From Bacillus sp. 2B10 (GTDB lineage: Bacteria > Pseudomonadota > Alphaproteobacteria > Sphingomonadales > Sphingomonadaceae): a DNA stretch of 64,000 nt. This document shows positions 1-8,816 of the stretch, one piece after another. The stretch lies in contig RPSH01000002.1 in assembly GCA_003946805.1 (NCBI GenBank), positions 167,150 to 231,149 of the forward strand, read 5' to 3'. How positions within the stretch are numbered: position 1 is the stretch's first letter; each line of letters opens with the position of its first letter. The translations under genes and the position numbers were made by a program. The notes under the pieces are model-generated. The model had not been told where the DNA came from. It made no database searches and was given only the letters and a program-made list of their open reading frames with translations.

Positions 1-377
1 GCGCCGACCCCGGCCGCGCGCCGGTCCGGCCCCGTGCCGAGTACCGCCGCCCACAGCAGCCATCCGGCGGCGAGGAACATCGCCTGTTCGACGACCATCG
101 CCCAGCCATGGCCGTCGGCCAGCATGCGCAGCGCGGGCAGGTGCCAGCCCCATACCGTCGCCAGCTCGACCAGCGACATGGCCAGCGGGGTGACCACCAG
201 CGGCCAGCGGCGGGCGGGGTGGAAGCGGGTATCGGCCAGTCCGAAGGCAAGCAGCGGCGCGGCGACCGCCACCGCGATCATGTGCCCGGCCATATGCCCG
301 ACCATCCCCGCGTGTGCCGCCGCCAGCCACCCGGCGGGCAGCAGGACCAGTCCGGCGATCAGGCTGACGCGCCTCAT
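1..377 (-). CDS. CtaG-like (caa3-type) cytochrome c oxidase assembly protein, 3' part cut by window edge
   Basis: The visible 125 residues begin MRRVSLIAGLVLLP and contain two features typical of the caa3_CtaG membrane family: a His/Met-rich GMVGHMAGHM motif near residue 24 and a WGWHLP motif near residue 73. These proteins assist copper delivery or assembly of haem-copper oxidases, and are unrelated to the Cox11 chaperone also called CtaG. The start ATG overlaps the stop of the upstream 126-residue membrane protein by 4 bp (ATGA), so this is the fourth gene of the oxidase operon. The C-terminus lies outside the window. The family call comes from motifs and context. Confidence 0.75.
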   Translation of the reverse strand, partial: MRRVSLIAGLVLLPAGWLAAAHAGMVGHMAGHMIAVAVAAPLLAFGLADTRFHPARRWPLVVTPLAMSLVELATVWGWHLPALRMLADGHGWAMVVEQAMFLAAGWLLWAAVLGTGPDRRAAGVG

Positions 378-754
378 CGGCAATCCGTCAGGAACAGCAC
401 CGGCGCGGCGGTGAAGATCACTCCGACGAAGCTCAGCGCCGCGAGCAGCACGGTGGAAAAGGCGAGGAAGCGGATGCGGTCGGTGTCGGTGCCTTCCTCG
501 TGCGGCGGGGTGTCGCCCGGCACGCGCGATTGCAGGTGCGCGACGACCCCGGCGGCAAGGATGAGGAGCAGCGCGACGATCGTCCCTGCGGCATACAGGA
601 CCGGCAGGCGCGGGAAGCCCCCTAGCTTCGCGCAGTGGATCGCCGCCCACAGGTACGAGAACAGGAAATGCCCCGCCCACACCGTCGGCGGCACGATCAG
701 CGACCAGAGCGTGACCTTCAGCCGGGCCACCATGCCATGCAGCCCGCGCTTCAT
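374..754 (-). CDS. small membrane protein of the oxidase operon
   Basis: A 126-residue protein with about three hydrophobic segments (around residues 12-35, 53-72 and 96-120), starting MKRGLHGMVARLK. Its ATG overlaps the oxidase subunit I-III stop (ATGA) and its own stop overlaps the CtaG-like start in the same way. Position and size fit an accessory membrane subunit or assembly factor of the oxidase, but I do not recognise a named family. The function is inferred from the operon only. Confidence 0.65.
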   Translation of the reverse strand: MKRGLHGMVARLKVTLWSLIVPPTVWAGHFLFSYLWAAIHCAKLGGFPRLPVLYAAGTIVALLLILAAGVVAHLQSRVPGDTPPHEEGTDTDRIRFLAFSTVLLAALSFVGVIFTAAPVLFLTDCR

Positions 755-3276
755 GCGACCCCCGGGAACAGGCCGATCGTCGCATAGGTGACGATGGCGG
801 TCAGGGCCATGAAGTGCTGGTAGACCGTGATGTTGCGCAGGTCGGCATCATGGGTCGGCGTCATCCGCCCGGCGATGCTGCGCGCCAGCGTATAGGCCTG
901 CATGATCGCGCCCACCCCGGCATGGACGGTGGTCCAGATCACCAGTACCCACACGATCGCGGGATAGCTGTGCAGTTCGGGGTCGAGCCCGGTGGTCAGC
1001 GGCCCCTGTAGCCCGGCCCAAATGCCGGCGAGGCTGGCGACGATGCCAAGCGCCAGCAACCCGCGCGCCGCCGTGACGCCGCCCCGCCGGTTGCTCTCTC
1101 GCGCGGCAACCGTCGCGATCCAGCTGACCGCCGCGACGCCCAGCGCCACCATCGGCCAGAACACGCCCGGTCCGTCCATGCCCGGCCCGGACGGCGGAAA
1201 TTCGGGATGCACCGTCCAGAAGAAATAATAGCCGAAGACGAGGCCGGAAAAGGCGGTGGCATCGGCCATCATCGTGATGAACATTGCCCACCACCCCGGC
1301 GCGGCCGATCCGGAAACGTAGAGTGGCAGTTCGATGCCGTGCCCGATCGGCTTGGACGGTTTTTCGGGGATTTCGGCGGTGCCGGTCCACAGCCAGTAGA
1401 GGACGAACCCCAGCGTCGCGACCGCACCCGCCAGCGACCACCAATAGAGGTGATAGGTGGTGAGGATGAACACGCTGCCCAGCGCGATCGCGGTCAGCAT
1501 CGGTACCCAGCTGGGCGTGCCCAGCCGCACGACATAGAGCGGTCGCGCGTCGAGCACGGTGGTCACGATCGTCTCGCGCCGGCCTTCTTCCGCATCGGGC
1601 AGGAAGAAGCGACCTTCGTCGACCTTCTTCACGAAATCCTTCTGGTCCCAGATCGGATAGCGGCTCTCGATCAACGGGACCGATCGGATGCCCCAGTCCT
1701 CGTCGTCGGGATGCGCCAGCCATTCGAGCGTGCCGGCATGCCACGGGTTGCGCACCGCCTTGGGCCGCCACGGCGACCGCCCCAGATCGATGCAGACCAC
1801 CAGCGTACCGAGCGCGAACAGATAGGCGCCGATCGTCGAGGCGAGGTTGAGATAGTCGATGCCGAGTTCGCTGGGATAGGTGAACACCCGCCGCGGCATC
1901 CCGTACAACCCGCTGAAGTGCATGGGAAAGAAGGTGAGGTTCGCACCGACGAACAGCATCCAGAACGCGGTGCGGCCCAAGCGGTCGGACAGCTTCTTGC
2001 CGGTAATCAGCGGCCAGTAATAGTACAGCCCGCCGAACAGGGGGAGCAGCGTACCGCCGATCAGCACGTAATGCAGGTGCGCCACGACGAAATAGGTGTC
2101 GTGCGCCTGCCAGTCGAACGGCGCGATCGCCACCATCACCCCGGTCAGGCCACCGATGACGAAGATGGCGAGCGACCCGCTGGCGTACAGCAGCGGCGTC
2201 GACCATTTGACCTTGCCGGCCCACAATGTCGCGATGAACGCGAAGATCTGGATACCGGTCGGGATCGCCACCGCTTCGGACGCGGCGGAGAAGAAGGCGA
2301 GGCTGATCTTGGGCAGGCCGGTCGCGAACATGTGGTGGACCCACAGCCCGAACGACAGGAACGCGGTGCCGACCGCCGCCAGCACGATCCACGGATAGCC
2401 CAGCAGGTGGCGCTGCGCGAAGGTCGGGATCATCATCGCGAACAGCGCGATCGAGGGCAGGAAGACGATATAGACTTCCGGGTGGCCGAAGATCCAGAAC
2501 AGGTGCTGCCACAACAACGGGTCGCCGCCGCGCGTCGCATCGAAGAACGGCCAGTTGAGCAGCCGCTCCATCTCGAACAGCACGTCGCCGGCGATCAGCG
2601 GCGGGAAGGCGAACAGGATCATCACCGCGACGACGAGGATGTACCATGCGTAGAGCGGCATCAGGTTCAGCCGCATCCCCGGCGGCCGGCATTTCAGCAC
2701 GCCGACGATCAGCTCGACCGCGGCCGCGACCGACGACACCTCGATGAAGCTCAGCCCCAGCATCCAGATGTCGGCGCCGAGCCCCGACAGGTCGGTGCGG
2801 GTGGTGAGCGGCGGATACATGAACCACCCGCCATCCGGCGCGGCGTTGAAGAAGATCGATCCGCCGACGAATACTCCGCCCAGCAGGAACGACCAGTAAC
2901 CGAACGCCGACAGCCGCGGAAAGGGCAGGTCGCGCGCACCCAGCAGCTGCGGCAGCAGGATGATCGACACCGCCTCGAACATCGGGACGGCGAACAGGAA
3001 CATCATCATCGAGCCGTGCAGCGTGAACAGCTGGTTGAAGGTGTTCGCCGACACCACGTCGTTCTCGGGCACCGCCAGTTGCGTGCGCATGATGAGCGCC
3101 AGTACACCGGCGAACAGCATGAAGCCGAAGGCGGTCAGCGTGTACCACGCGCCGACGCGGTTGTTGTTGCAGTCGGTCCAGCGCAGGAAGATGCCCTGCG
3201 GCGCCTTCCATACCGCGCGCAGCCGTTCCTCCTGCGCGGCGCGGAGCGCGGGATCGTCTTGCGCGTGCAGGCTCAT
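751..3276 (-). CDS. ctaD: cytochrome c oxidase subunit I fused to subunit III
   Basis: 841 residues. The N-terminal 560 or so are haem-copper oxidase subunit I: haem a ligand H87 (TLHGSMMMF), GHPEVY at 264-269 (CuB His, D-channel Glu, cross-link Tyr), HH at 314-315, and HDTYFVVAHLHYV with H392, H400 and H402. From about residue 645 a subunit III domain follows (HGIELPLYVSG, then WWAMFITMMADATAF), so I and III are one polypeptide. D116 in GARDLPFP matches the D-channel entrance. The K-channel Lys expected in PTGIK is Gln343 (PTGIQIF), and the Asn pair usually found after the entrance Asp is missing. The start was set at MSLHAQDD because it overlaps the subunit II stop (ATGA); the open frame continues upstream only as a shadow. 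Confidence 0.93.
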   Translation of the reverse strand: MSLHAQDDPALRAAQEERLRAVWKAPQGIFLRWTDCNNNRVGAWYTLTAFGFMLFAGVLALIMRTQLAVPENDVVSANTFNQLFTLHGSMMMFLFAVPMFEAVSIILLPQLLGARDLPFPRLSAFGYWSFLLGGVFVGGSIFFNAAPDGGWFMYPPLTTRTDLSGLGADIWMLGLSFIEVSSVAAAVELIVGVLKCRPPGMRLNLMPLYAWYILVVAVMILFAFPPLIAGDVLFEMERLLNWPFFDATRGGDPLLWQHLFWIFGHPEVYIVFLPSIALFAMMIPTFAQRHLLGYPWIVLAAVGTAFLSFGLWVHHMFATGLPKISLAFFSAASEAVAIPTGIQIFAFIATLWAGKVKWSTPLLYASGSLAIFVIGGLTGVMVAIAPFDWQAHDTYFVVAHLHYVLIGGTLLPLFGGLYYYWPLITGKKLSDRLGRTAFWMLFVGANLTFFPMHFSGLYGMPRRVFTYPSELGIDYLNLASTIGAYLFALGTLVVCIDLGRSPWRPKAVRNPWHAGTLEWLAHPDDEDWGIRSVPLIESRYPIWDQKDFVKKVDEGRFFLPDAEEGRRETIVTTVLDARPLYVVRLGTPSWVPMLTAIALGSVFILTTYHLYWWSLAGAVATLGFVLYWLWTGTAEIPEKPSKPIGHGIELPLYVSGSAAPGWWAMFITMMADATAFSGLVFGYYFFWTVHPEFPPSGPGMDGPGVFWPMVALGVAAVSWIATVAARESNRRGGVTAARGLLALGIVASLAGIWAGLQGPLTTGLDPELHSYPAIVWVLVIWTTVHAGVGAIMQAYTLARSIAGRMTPTHDADLRNITVYQHFMALTAIVTYATIGLFPGVA

Positions 3277-4256
3277 TTCAGGCTTTCCAGATAGGCGGCG
3301 ATCGCCTGCGCATCCTGCACCGGCATTTGCGGATAGGCGGGCATGCGCGCGCCGGGCTTCACCGCGGGCGCGTCGGTGATGAAGCGGACCAGCGCGGCAC
3401 GGGTCATCGGTTGCGTCCCCGCGCCCAGCGACGTGCGGCTGCCGATATGGGTCAGGTCGGGGCCGATCAGACCGGCGGCGGGGGTACCGGCGATCGAATG
3501 GCAACCGGTGCACCCATTGGCAGCGAACGCACGCGCCCCTGCGGCGGTGCCGGCAGTCCCGGTGGCCGGGGTGGCGGGGCCGCGCTCGTTCGCCAGCCAG
3601 CTATCGAAGGCTGCCGGCTCCATCGCCACGACGTCGAACGCCATCAGCGCGTGGCTGAGGCCGCAGAATTCGGTGCACACGCCGCGGAACTTCCCGGGCT
3701 TCGTCGCGCGCACCACCAGCCGGTTGGTGCGGCCGGGGATCATGTCCATCTTGCCGGCAAGGCCCGGGATCCAGAAGCTGTGGATCACGTCGCCGGCGGT
3801 CAGATCGAACTGGACCGTGCGGCCGACGGGAATGCGGATCTCGTTGGCGGTGACGACCGGGGCCGCGCCCGGTGGCTGGTAGCGGACGCGCCACCAGAAT
3901 TGCTCGCCCTGCACCGCGATGCGCAGATCGTCCCGCGCGACGCGCAATGGTCGCATCGCCGGCAGGCTGTAGAGCAGCAGTCCCAGCAGCACGACCACCG
4001 GCAGCACGCCGCCCAGCCAGCCGATCAGACGCATCCCGCCCGACAGCGTCAGCCGCCCTTCGGGCGCACGCACGGCGGCGATCATCAGCGCGGCGACGCC
4101 CGCGGCGATCACCACCGCGCCGACCAGCATGACGACGGTCAAGTGACGAACGGTCGCCGCCTCTTCGCCGAAGACGCTCAGCGCCGACTGGTGACGATTG
4201 CACGCCCCCAGCGCCAGCAACGCGGCGGCGCCCAGACTGGCCCTGATGCGGCGCAT
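3273..4256 (-). CDS. ctaC: cytochrome c oxidase subunit II with C-terminal cytochrome c domain (caa3 type)
   Basis: 327 residues. It has a lipoprotein signal with a Cys at residue 19 (LALGAC) and two membrane segments (about 38-60 and 80-98). The cupredoxin domain carries the CuA site: H159 (VIHSFWIP) and C194-x3-C198-x3-H202-x2-M205 in CTEFCGLSHALM. A fused class I cytochrome c follows with CTGCH at 249-253. The protein receives electrons from cytochrome c and passes them to subunit I. The start has a strong ribosome site (AGGGGG) just upstream. It is the first gene of a four-gene operon in which every junction is an ATGA overlap. Confidence 0.95.
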   Translation of the reverse strand: MRRIRASLGAAALLALGACNRHQSALSVFGEEAATVRHLTVVMLVGAVVIAAGVAALMIAAVRAPEGRLTLSGGMRLIGWLGGVLPVVVLLGLLLYSLPAMRPLRVARDDLRIAVQGEQFWWRVRYQPPGAAPVVTANEIRIPVGRTVQFDLTAGDVIHSFWIPGLAGKMDMIPGRTNRLVVRATKPGKFRGVCTEFCGLSHALMAFDVVAMEPAAFDSWLANERGPATPATGTAGTAAGARAFAANGCTGCHSIAGTPAAGLIGPDLTHIGSRTSLGAGTQPMTRAALVRFITDAPAVKPGARMPAYPQMPVQDAQAIAAYLESLK

Positions 4257-4363
4257 GTTCCCCCTTCGCCCCCGTGCCGGATTATACGACACGGTAGCGA
4301 AACGAAATATCGGTGCGCGTGTTCCACCGGCCTGGTCGTTGGTCCGCTGTGCGCCGGGAGCAC

Positions 4364-5761
4364 CTATGCCAGCCAGCCGCCCTTGAACCCCGCGCGCTCC
4401 AGCCCACGGCGGATATGCGGATTGCGGCGCATCACCTCCCACACCATTCCCGACCGGCGGTTCTCGATCATCAGCACGATCGGTCCCTGATCGATGCCCA
4501 GATAATCGCCGTCGACCCAGCCGATGCCGGGTACGATCCTGCCATGCTTCAACGGTTCGTCGGTCCGCGTCAGCGTCGGGTTGAACGAATCGAGGAAGCC
4601 GTATTTGTCGTAGATGCCGGCGCCATAGCGGGCGTGCATCGTGGCGATCATCGGCTCGACGATCTCGGGTGCGAAGGCGATCGATCCCAGTGCCGCGGTG
4701 GGGGCCAGCGTACCGTCGTCGCGCTCGCCCGGTCCGCGCGCCGAATAGCTGAAGAACTCGCGCTTCCGCCCGTCGATCGTCACCGCGAAATCGCCGGGGC
4801 CGTCGCATGCGGTCAGGCCCCAGCAGTCGTTGCCGTAGCCGACCTTGCCGCCCGGATTTTCGTTGGCATAGGCGCGCTGGGCATGGGTCGCGCGGCGGCT
4901 GTTCTCGAAATAATCGATGCCCTTCGACGCGATGTACGGATCGCGGATGCCGCGGAAGTCGATCCAGACATGGCTGTACTGATGGCCGAACATCGGCGCG
5001 AACTGCAGATGCGGCTCGCCCCAGCGATTGCCCCAGCTCGCCTCGAACTTCTGCGTCAGCGCCCCCCATGTTTCCGGTGGCAGCGGATGGGTCGGGCTGG
5101 CCAGCGCCAGCACGTACAGGATCACGCCCTCGTTATAGATGTTCCAGTCGGACCGGATGAAGCCGCTTTCCGGATGCCAGCCCATCGACACGAACGGCGG
5201 ACGCGGCACGATCCAGTCCCATTCGACCGCGCGATAGATCTGTTCGGCAAGGTCGCGGATGCGCGCCTCGACCGGGTCGGCGCGATCGAACCAGCTCTGC
5301 GTGAACAGCACGCCGCCCAGCAGCAGCGCGGTATCGATCGTCGACAGCTCGCACCGGGCGAAGCGCTGCCCCTTCGTCACGCCGAGGAAATGGTAGAAGA
5401 AGCCCTTGTAGCCGCTGAACCCGGTTTCGCCGTCGCCCTGCGGCGCCTTTGCGAAGAAATCGAGCAGCGCGAGGGTGCGGGTGGCATGTTGCTGGCGGGT
5501 GATCCAGCCATGCTTCTCGCCCACCGCATAGGCGGTCAGCGCGAAGCCGCACGCCGCGATCGACGCGAAGCTGGGCGTCGGCCAGCGATCCATCGCCAGC
5601 CCGGTGTCGGGATCGGCGGTGTCCCAGAAGAACCGGAACGCGCGCTCCTGGATATCCGACAGCAGGTCGGGCGCCGTGGCGGGCGCGATCCCGGTCCGTC
5701 CAGTGCAGGCCCCGACAAGTGCGGCGGTGCTGGCGGCAAGGAAGAAACGGCGATCGATCAC
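4364..5761 (-). CDS. GH144-type (PF10091 'glucoamylase-like') secreted glucanase lipoprotein
   Basis: 465 residues from a GTG start preceded by AAAGGGG. The N-terminus combines a twin-arginine motif (MIDRRFFLAAS) with a lipobox (LVGAC, Cys near residue 19), so it is probably a Tat-exported lipoprotein. The body is the all-helical glycoamylase-like fold: RAFRFFWDTADPDTG near the start, then TGFSGYKGFFYHFL, FVSMGWHPESGF, APMFGHQYSHVWIDFRGI and DGYLGIDQGP-like VDGDYLGIDQGPIVLMI. Characterised members (GH144) are endo-beta-1,2-glucanases. The gene lies downstream of a TonB-dependent receptor and a strong terminator, opposite a GH3 enzyme. The exact substrate is inferred. Confidence 0.85.
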   Translation of the reverse strand: MIDRRFFLAASTAALVGACTGRTGIAPATAPDLLSDIQERAFRFFWDTADPDTGLAMDRWPTPSFASIAACGFALTAYAVGEKHGWITRQQHATRTLALLDFFAKAPQGDGETGFSGYKGFFYHFLGVTKGQRFARCELSTIDTALLLGGVLFTQSWFDRADPVEARIRDLAEQIYRAVEWDWIVPRPPFVSMGWHPESGFIRSDWNIYNEGVILYVLALASPTHPLPPETWGALTQKFEASWGNRWGEPHLQFAPMFGHQYSHVWIDFRGIRDPYIASKGIDYFENSRRATHAQRAYANENPGGKVGYGNDCWGLTACDGPGDFAVTIDGRKREFFSYSARGPGERDDGTLAPTAALGSIAFAPEIVEPMIATMHARYGAGIYDKYGFLDSFNPTLTRTDEPLKHGRIVPGIGWVDGDYLGIDQGPIVLMIENRRSGMVWEVMRRNPHIRRGLERAGFKGGWLA

Positions 5762-5784
5762 GGGCAGGCCCCTTTGCTGGATAC

Positions 5785-5821
5785 AAAAATGCCGGGGCAG
5801 GCGGGGGAGCCTGTCCCGGCA
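5785..5821 (-). terminator. rho-independent terminator after the TonB-dependent receptor
   Basis: A 13-bp stem (5790-5802 pairing with 5809-5821, one G-U pair, 6-base loop) is followed on the minus strand by TTTTTG. It lies between the receptor stop and the glucanase GTG, so it either ends the lacI-receptor transcript or attenuates readthrough into the glucanase gene. Confidence 0.85.
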
Positions 5822-5834
5822 GGGGAGGGAAGGG

Positions 5835-8816
5835 TTAGAAGCGGTAGCCGACGCGGAACTGGATGCGCCGGGGCAGCGTGAGCAGATCGCGGCCGATCCG
5901 CGCAGGATCGAGCGTGTCGACGACCTGACCGGTTGCCGGATTGATCTGATTGTTGAAGAAATCGTCGAAGCCGGAGAAATTGTTGTTGTTGAACGCGTTC
6001 AGCAGATCGACCGCAATTTCGGTTTCGCCGCCAAGGATCTTCAGCTTGTTCGCAAGGGTCAGGTTGACCTCGCAGAATGCGAACACGCCCTTGATGCAGT
6101 TCTTGTCGGGATAGCGCGCGCTGAATTCGTTGAACCCGGACGTCGCGCCGTTGGTGCCGTCGGTGACCCGGAACGCCTGGCCGCTGCCGAACGTGCTGAG
6201 CGTCGAGAACTGGAAGCCCAGGGGAAGGTCGACGATACCGGACAGGACGACGCGGTGACGTTCGTCGCCGTTACGGGGCCGCCATCCGTAATCGTCGGGC
6301 GTGACGGCATCGAGGCTGAAGAGATCGCCGCCATTCTGTTCGCCCTTCGACAGGGTATAGGCAACGTTGACGCCCCAGCCCGAAACCTCGGTATAGGGCT
6401 TGTCGGCGGTGAAGTAGATCGCCTTGTACCGCGTATCCAGGCCGTCGAAACCGATCAACGCGTTCGAGAAGCCGAACGGGGTCAGCGGCGTCGTGTTGCA
6501 GCACGGGCCAGTCCCGCCGTTCTGACGGGTGGCAAACAGGTTGGTATAGCCGTTGCGACCACGCTGGTACGAGCCGGTCAACGCAAGCTGCCAGGGGCCG
6601 ACCTGCTGGCGCACGCCAAGGCTCACCTGATCGTTGACGGGCGGCTTCGTATTGTTCTTGACCGCGAACAGTTCCGGCGCGCCGCTGGTCGACGTGGCGC
6701 GCAGTTCGAGCAGACCCTCGCGGGTCAGATAGCGCGGATCCCAGACGACGGTTTGCAGCCCGTTGCGCGGCTGGCCGTCGCGCGAAAAGCGGAAGACGCC
6801 GATCGGGTTGATCGTCCGCGACTGTTCGTCGACCGTGTTGTTGAAGTTGTTGCGATCGTAATAGCGCCCGAAGCCACCAAAGATCACCGTCCGCGCATTG
6901 TCGAAGATGTCGTACGAGAAGCCGAAGCGCGGGGCGAAGGCACCGGCGAACGGGTCACGGTTGCTGCCCGTGCTGATGTAGTTTTCCGGATCGAAATAGC
7001 TGGTGGCGGGAAGGGCGCGCAGCGCGGCAGCGGCATTTGCCGACGTCACGAAATCGTTGTTGTTGCCGTTGGTTTCGTAATCCCAGCGCAGGCCGAGGTT
7101 CAGCTGCAACCGGTCGGTGACGTCCCAGTCGTCCTGAATGTAGAAGCCCAGCTGGGTGTTCGATCCGCGAACCGTTCCGTTGCCCAGCCCGAGACGCGCC
7201 TCGGCGGGGAAGGTGAAGTTGGTGTCGTTCGCGAGATTCGTGTTCGGATTCTCGACCGTATCGATCCGGAAGGTGTAGCCCGGCTGCAGGAAGGCGAGGT
7301 TCGAGAATTCGATGTCGGTTACCTCGACCCGCGCGCCGACCTTGATCGCATGATTGTCGAAACCGGTATAGGTGAAGTCGTCGCGCAGCGTGTAGCCCTG
7401 CTGGATTTCCCGACGCGATGCCTCGCGGCCACCGAATTGAATGACGGTATCGTAGTTGAAGCTGGACTGTCCGGGGTTGAGCGACGTCGGGCTGAAATTA
7501 TAGTTGAGATAGTTCAGGTTGACTTCGTTGATGAAGTTGTCGCCTCGATATGTCCATTTCAGGAGGTACGTCTCGACGGTGTTCCGCTTGTTCTCGGCGA
7601 ACTCATACGCGACGTTGCCGCCAAACCCCTGGATGTCGGTTTCTTCCCGGCGGCTGTACGACAGGTCGAACGTCTGGGCATCGTCGGGGGTGAAGGTCAG
7701 CTTGCCGAAATAGAAATCGGCCCGGAACGGGCTGACGAAGTTGCCTTCGAACTCGCTGATCCGGCGACCCGACGCCGCCTCGAACGCCCGGACGTTTTCG
7801 GCGGTACCGGTCGAATCGACGATGAACGCACGATCCTGATCGTTGCCTTCATAGGTGCCGAAGAAGAACAGCTTGTCCTTGATGATCGGACCACCCAGCG
7901 AAACGCCGTACTGCTTGCGTTCGAACGCAGGCTTGTCGCGACCGTTGCGGCGGTCGAGGAAGCTGCGTTCGGTCAGGCCACGGTCCGTGTACTGGCCAAA
8001 GGCTTCGCCATGGAATTCGTTGGTACCCGACTTGGTAACGGCGGTGATGATCGCCGAACCGGCCTGTTCGTATTCGGCCTTGTAGTTCTGGGTCAGGACG
8101 CGGAATTCCTGCACCGCCAACTGGCCGAACGGGTTGCCGCGGCTGTTCTGTTGGCCGGCGACGCCGCCCTCGCGCAGCTTGTTCTTCAGCGAAACGCCAT
8201 CGATGAACACATTGACCTGCGCCGCGGTCGACGCACCGGCCTGGAACCCCTTGTCGGTTTCGCTGTCGTTGTAGCGGACGCCGGGGGCGAGGGCGGCGAA
8301 CGACAGGAAGTTCCGGTCGGTCTGCGGCAACGTGCGAAGCTGCTCCTGCGACACGTTGGTCGCGATTTCGCTGGTGCGGCTTTCGATCAGCCGGCGGCCG
8401 GTGACGACGATGGTTTGTTCGTCACCCGTTGCAGGCGCTTCGGCGGTAGCCGTCGCATCCGGTGCAGCGGCAGCGCCCAGCGTCACATCGAGGCTCGCCG
8501 ACTGCGCGATGCCGACCGTTACCGTGCTGGTCGAGGTTTCGCCGTTCGGACCGGTGACCGTGATCGAATAACCGCCCGCACGGATACCGTTCAGCGTGTA
8601 GCGGCCGGCGGTGTCGGTCGTCGCGCGATAGGACTGGTTGGTGCCGGTCGACGTTGCGACGACGGTCGCGCCGGCGACGGCGGTACCCGCCGCGTCGCGC
8701 ACCGTGCCCCGCACCGAGGCGGTGGTGGTCTGCGCCGATACCGGAGCGATGGCGATCGCGCCCGTCGCCAGCGTCGTCGCGGCGGCGAACGCCGCGCGGA
8801 TCATGCTATTCCTCAT
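5835..8816 (-). CDS. TonB-dependent receptor, Oar-like with N-terminal carboxypeptidase-regulatory domain
   Basis: 993 residues. Signal peptide of about 29 residues ending APVSAQ; a CarboxypepD_reg-like beta domain at about 30-110 (VRGTVRDAAGTAVAGATV); a plug domain from about 135 (EQTIVVTGRRLIES); and a long beta-barrel ending RIQFRVGYRF with the terminal Phe typical of outer-membrane barrels. It should import an oligosaccharide using TonB energy. Its ATG overlaps the LacI regulator stop by 4 bp, and AAGGGG lies 9 nt upstream. Neighbouring glycoside hydrolases point to a glucan or glucan-oligosaccharide ligand; this is inference. Confidence 0.93.
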   Translation of the reverse strand: MRNSMIRAAFAAATTLATGAIAIAPVSAQTTTASVRGTVRDAAGTAVAGATVVATSTGTNQSYRATTDTAGRYTLNGIRAGGYSITVTGPNGETSTSTVTVGIAQSASLDVTLGAAAAPDATATAEAPATGDEQTIVVTGRRLIESRTSEIATNVSQEQLRTLPQTDRNFLSFAALAPGVRYNDSETDKGFQAGASTAAQVNVFIDGVSLKNKLREGGVAGQQNSRGNPFGQLAVQEFRVLTQNYKAEYEQAGSAIITAVTKSGTNEFHGEAFGQYTDRGLTERSFLDRRNGRDKPAFERKQYGVSLGGPIIKDKLFFFGTYEGNDQDRAFIVDSTGTAENVRAFEAASGRRISEFEGNFVSPFRADFYFGKLTFTPDDAQTFDLSYSRREETDIQGFGGNVAYEFAENKRNTVETYLLKWTYRGDNFINEVNLNYLNYNFSPTSLNPGQSSFNYDTVIQFGGREASRREIQQGYTLRDDFTYTGFDNHAIKVGARVEVTDIEFSNLAFLQPGYTFRIDTVENPNTNLANDTNFTFPAEARLGLGNGTVRGSNTQLGFYIQDDWDVTDRLQLNLGLRWDYETNGNNNDFVTSANAAAALRALPATSYFDPENYISTGSNRDPFAGAFAPRFGFSYDIFDNARTVIFGGFGRYYDRNNFNNTVDEQSRTINPIGVFRFSRDGQPRNGLQTVVWDPRYLTREGLLELRATSTSGAPELFAVKNNTKPPVNDQVSLGVRQQVGPWQLALTGSYQRGRNGYTNLFATRQNGGTGPCCNTTPLTPFGFSNALIGFDGLDTRYKAIYFTADKPYTEVSGWGVNVAYTLSKGEQNGGDLFSLDAVTPDDYGWRPRNGDERHRVVLSGIVDLPLGFQFSTLSTFGSGQAFRVTDGTNGATSGFNEFSARYPDKNCIKGVFAFCEVNLTLANKLKILGGETEIAVDLLNAFNNNNFSGFDDFFNNQINPATGQVVDTLDPARIGRDLLTLPRRIQFRVGYRF

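Noticed and set aside
1207..3294. Long plus-strand open frame opposite the oxidase gene
   Set aside because: Shadow of subunit I-III; no recognisable domain.
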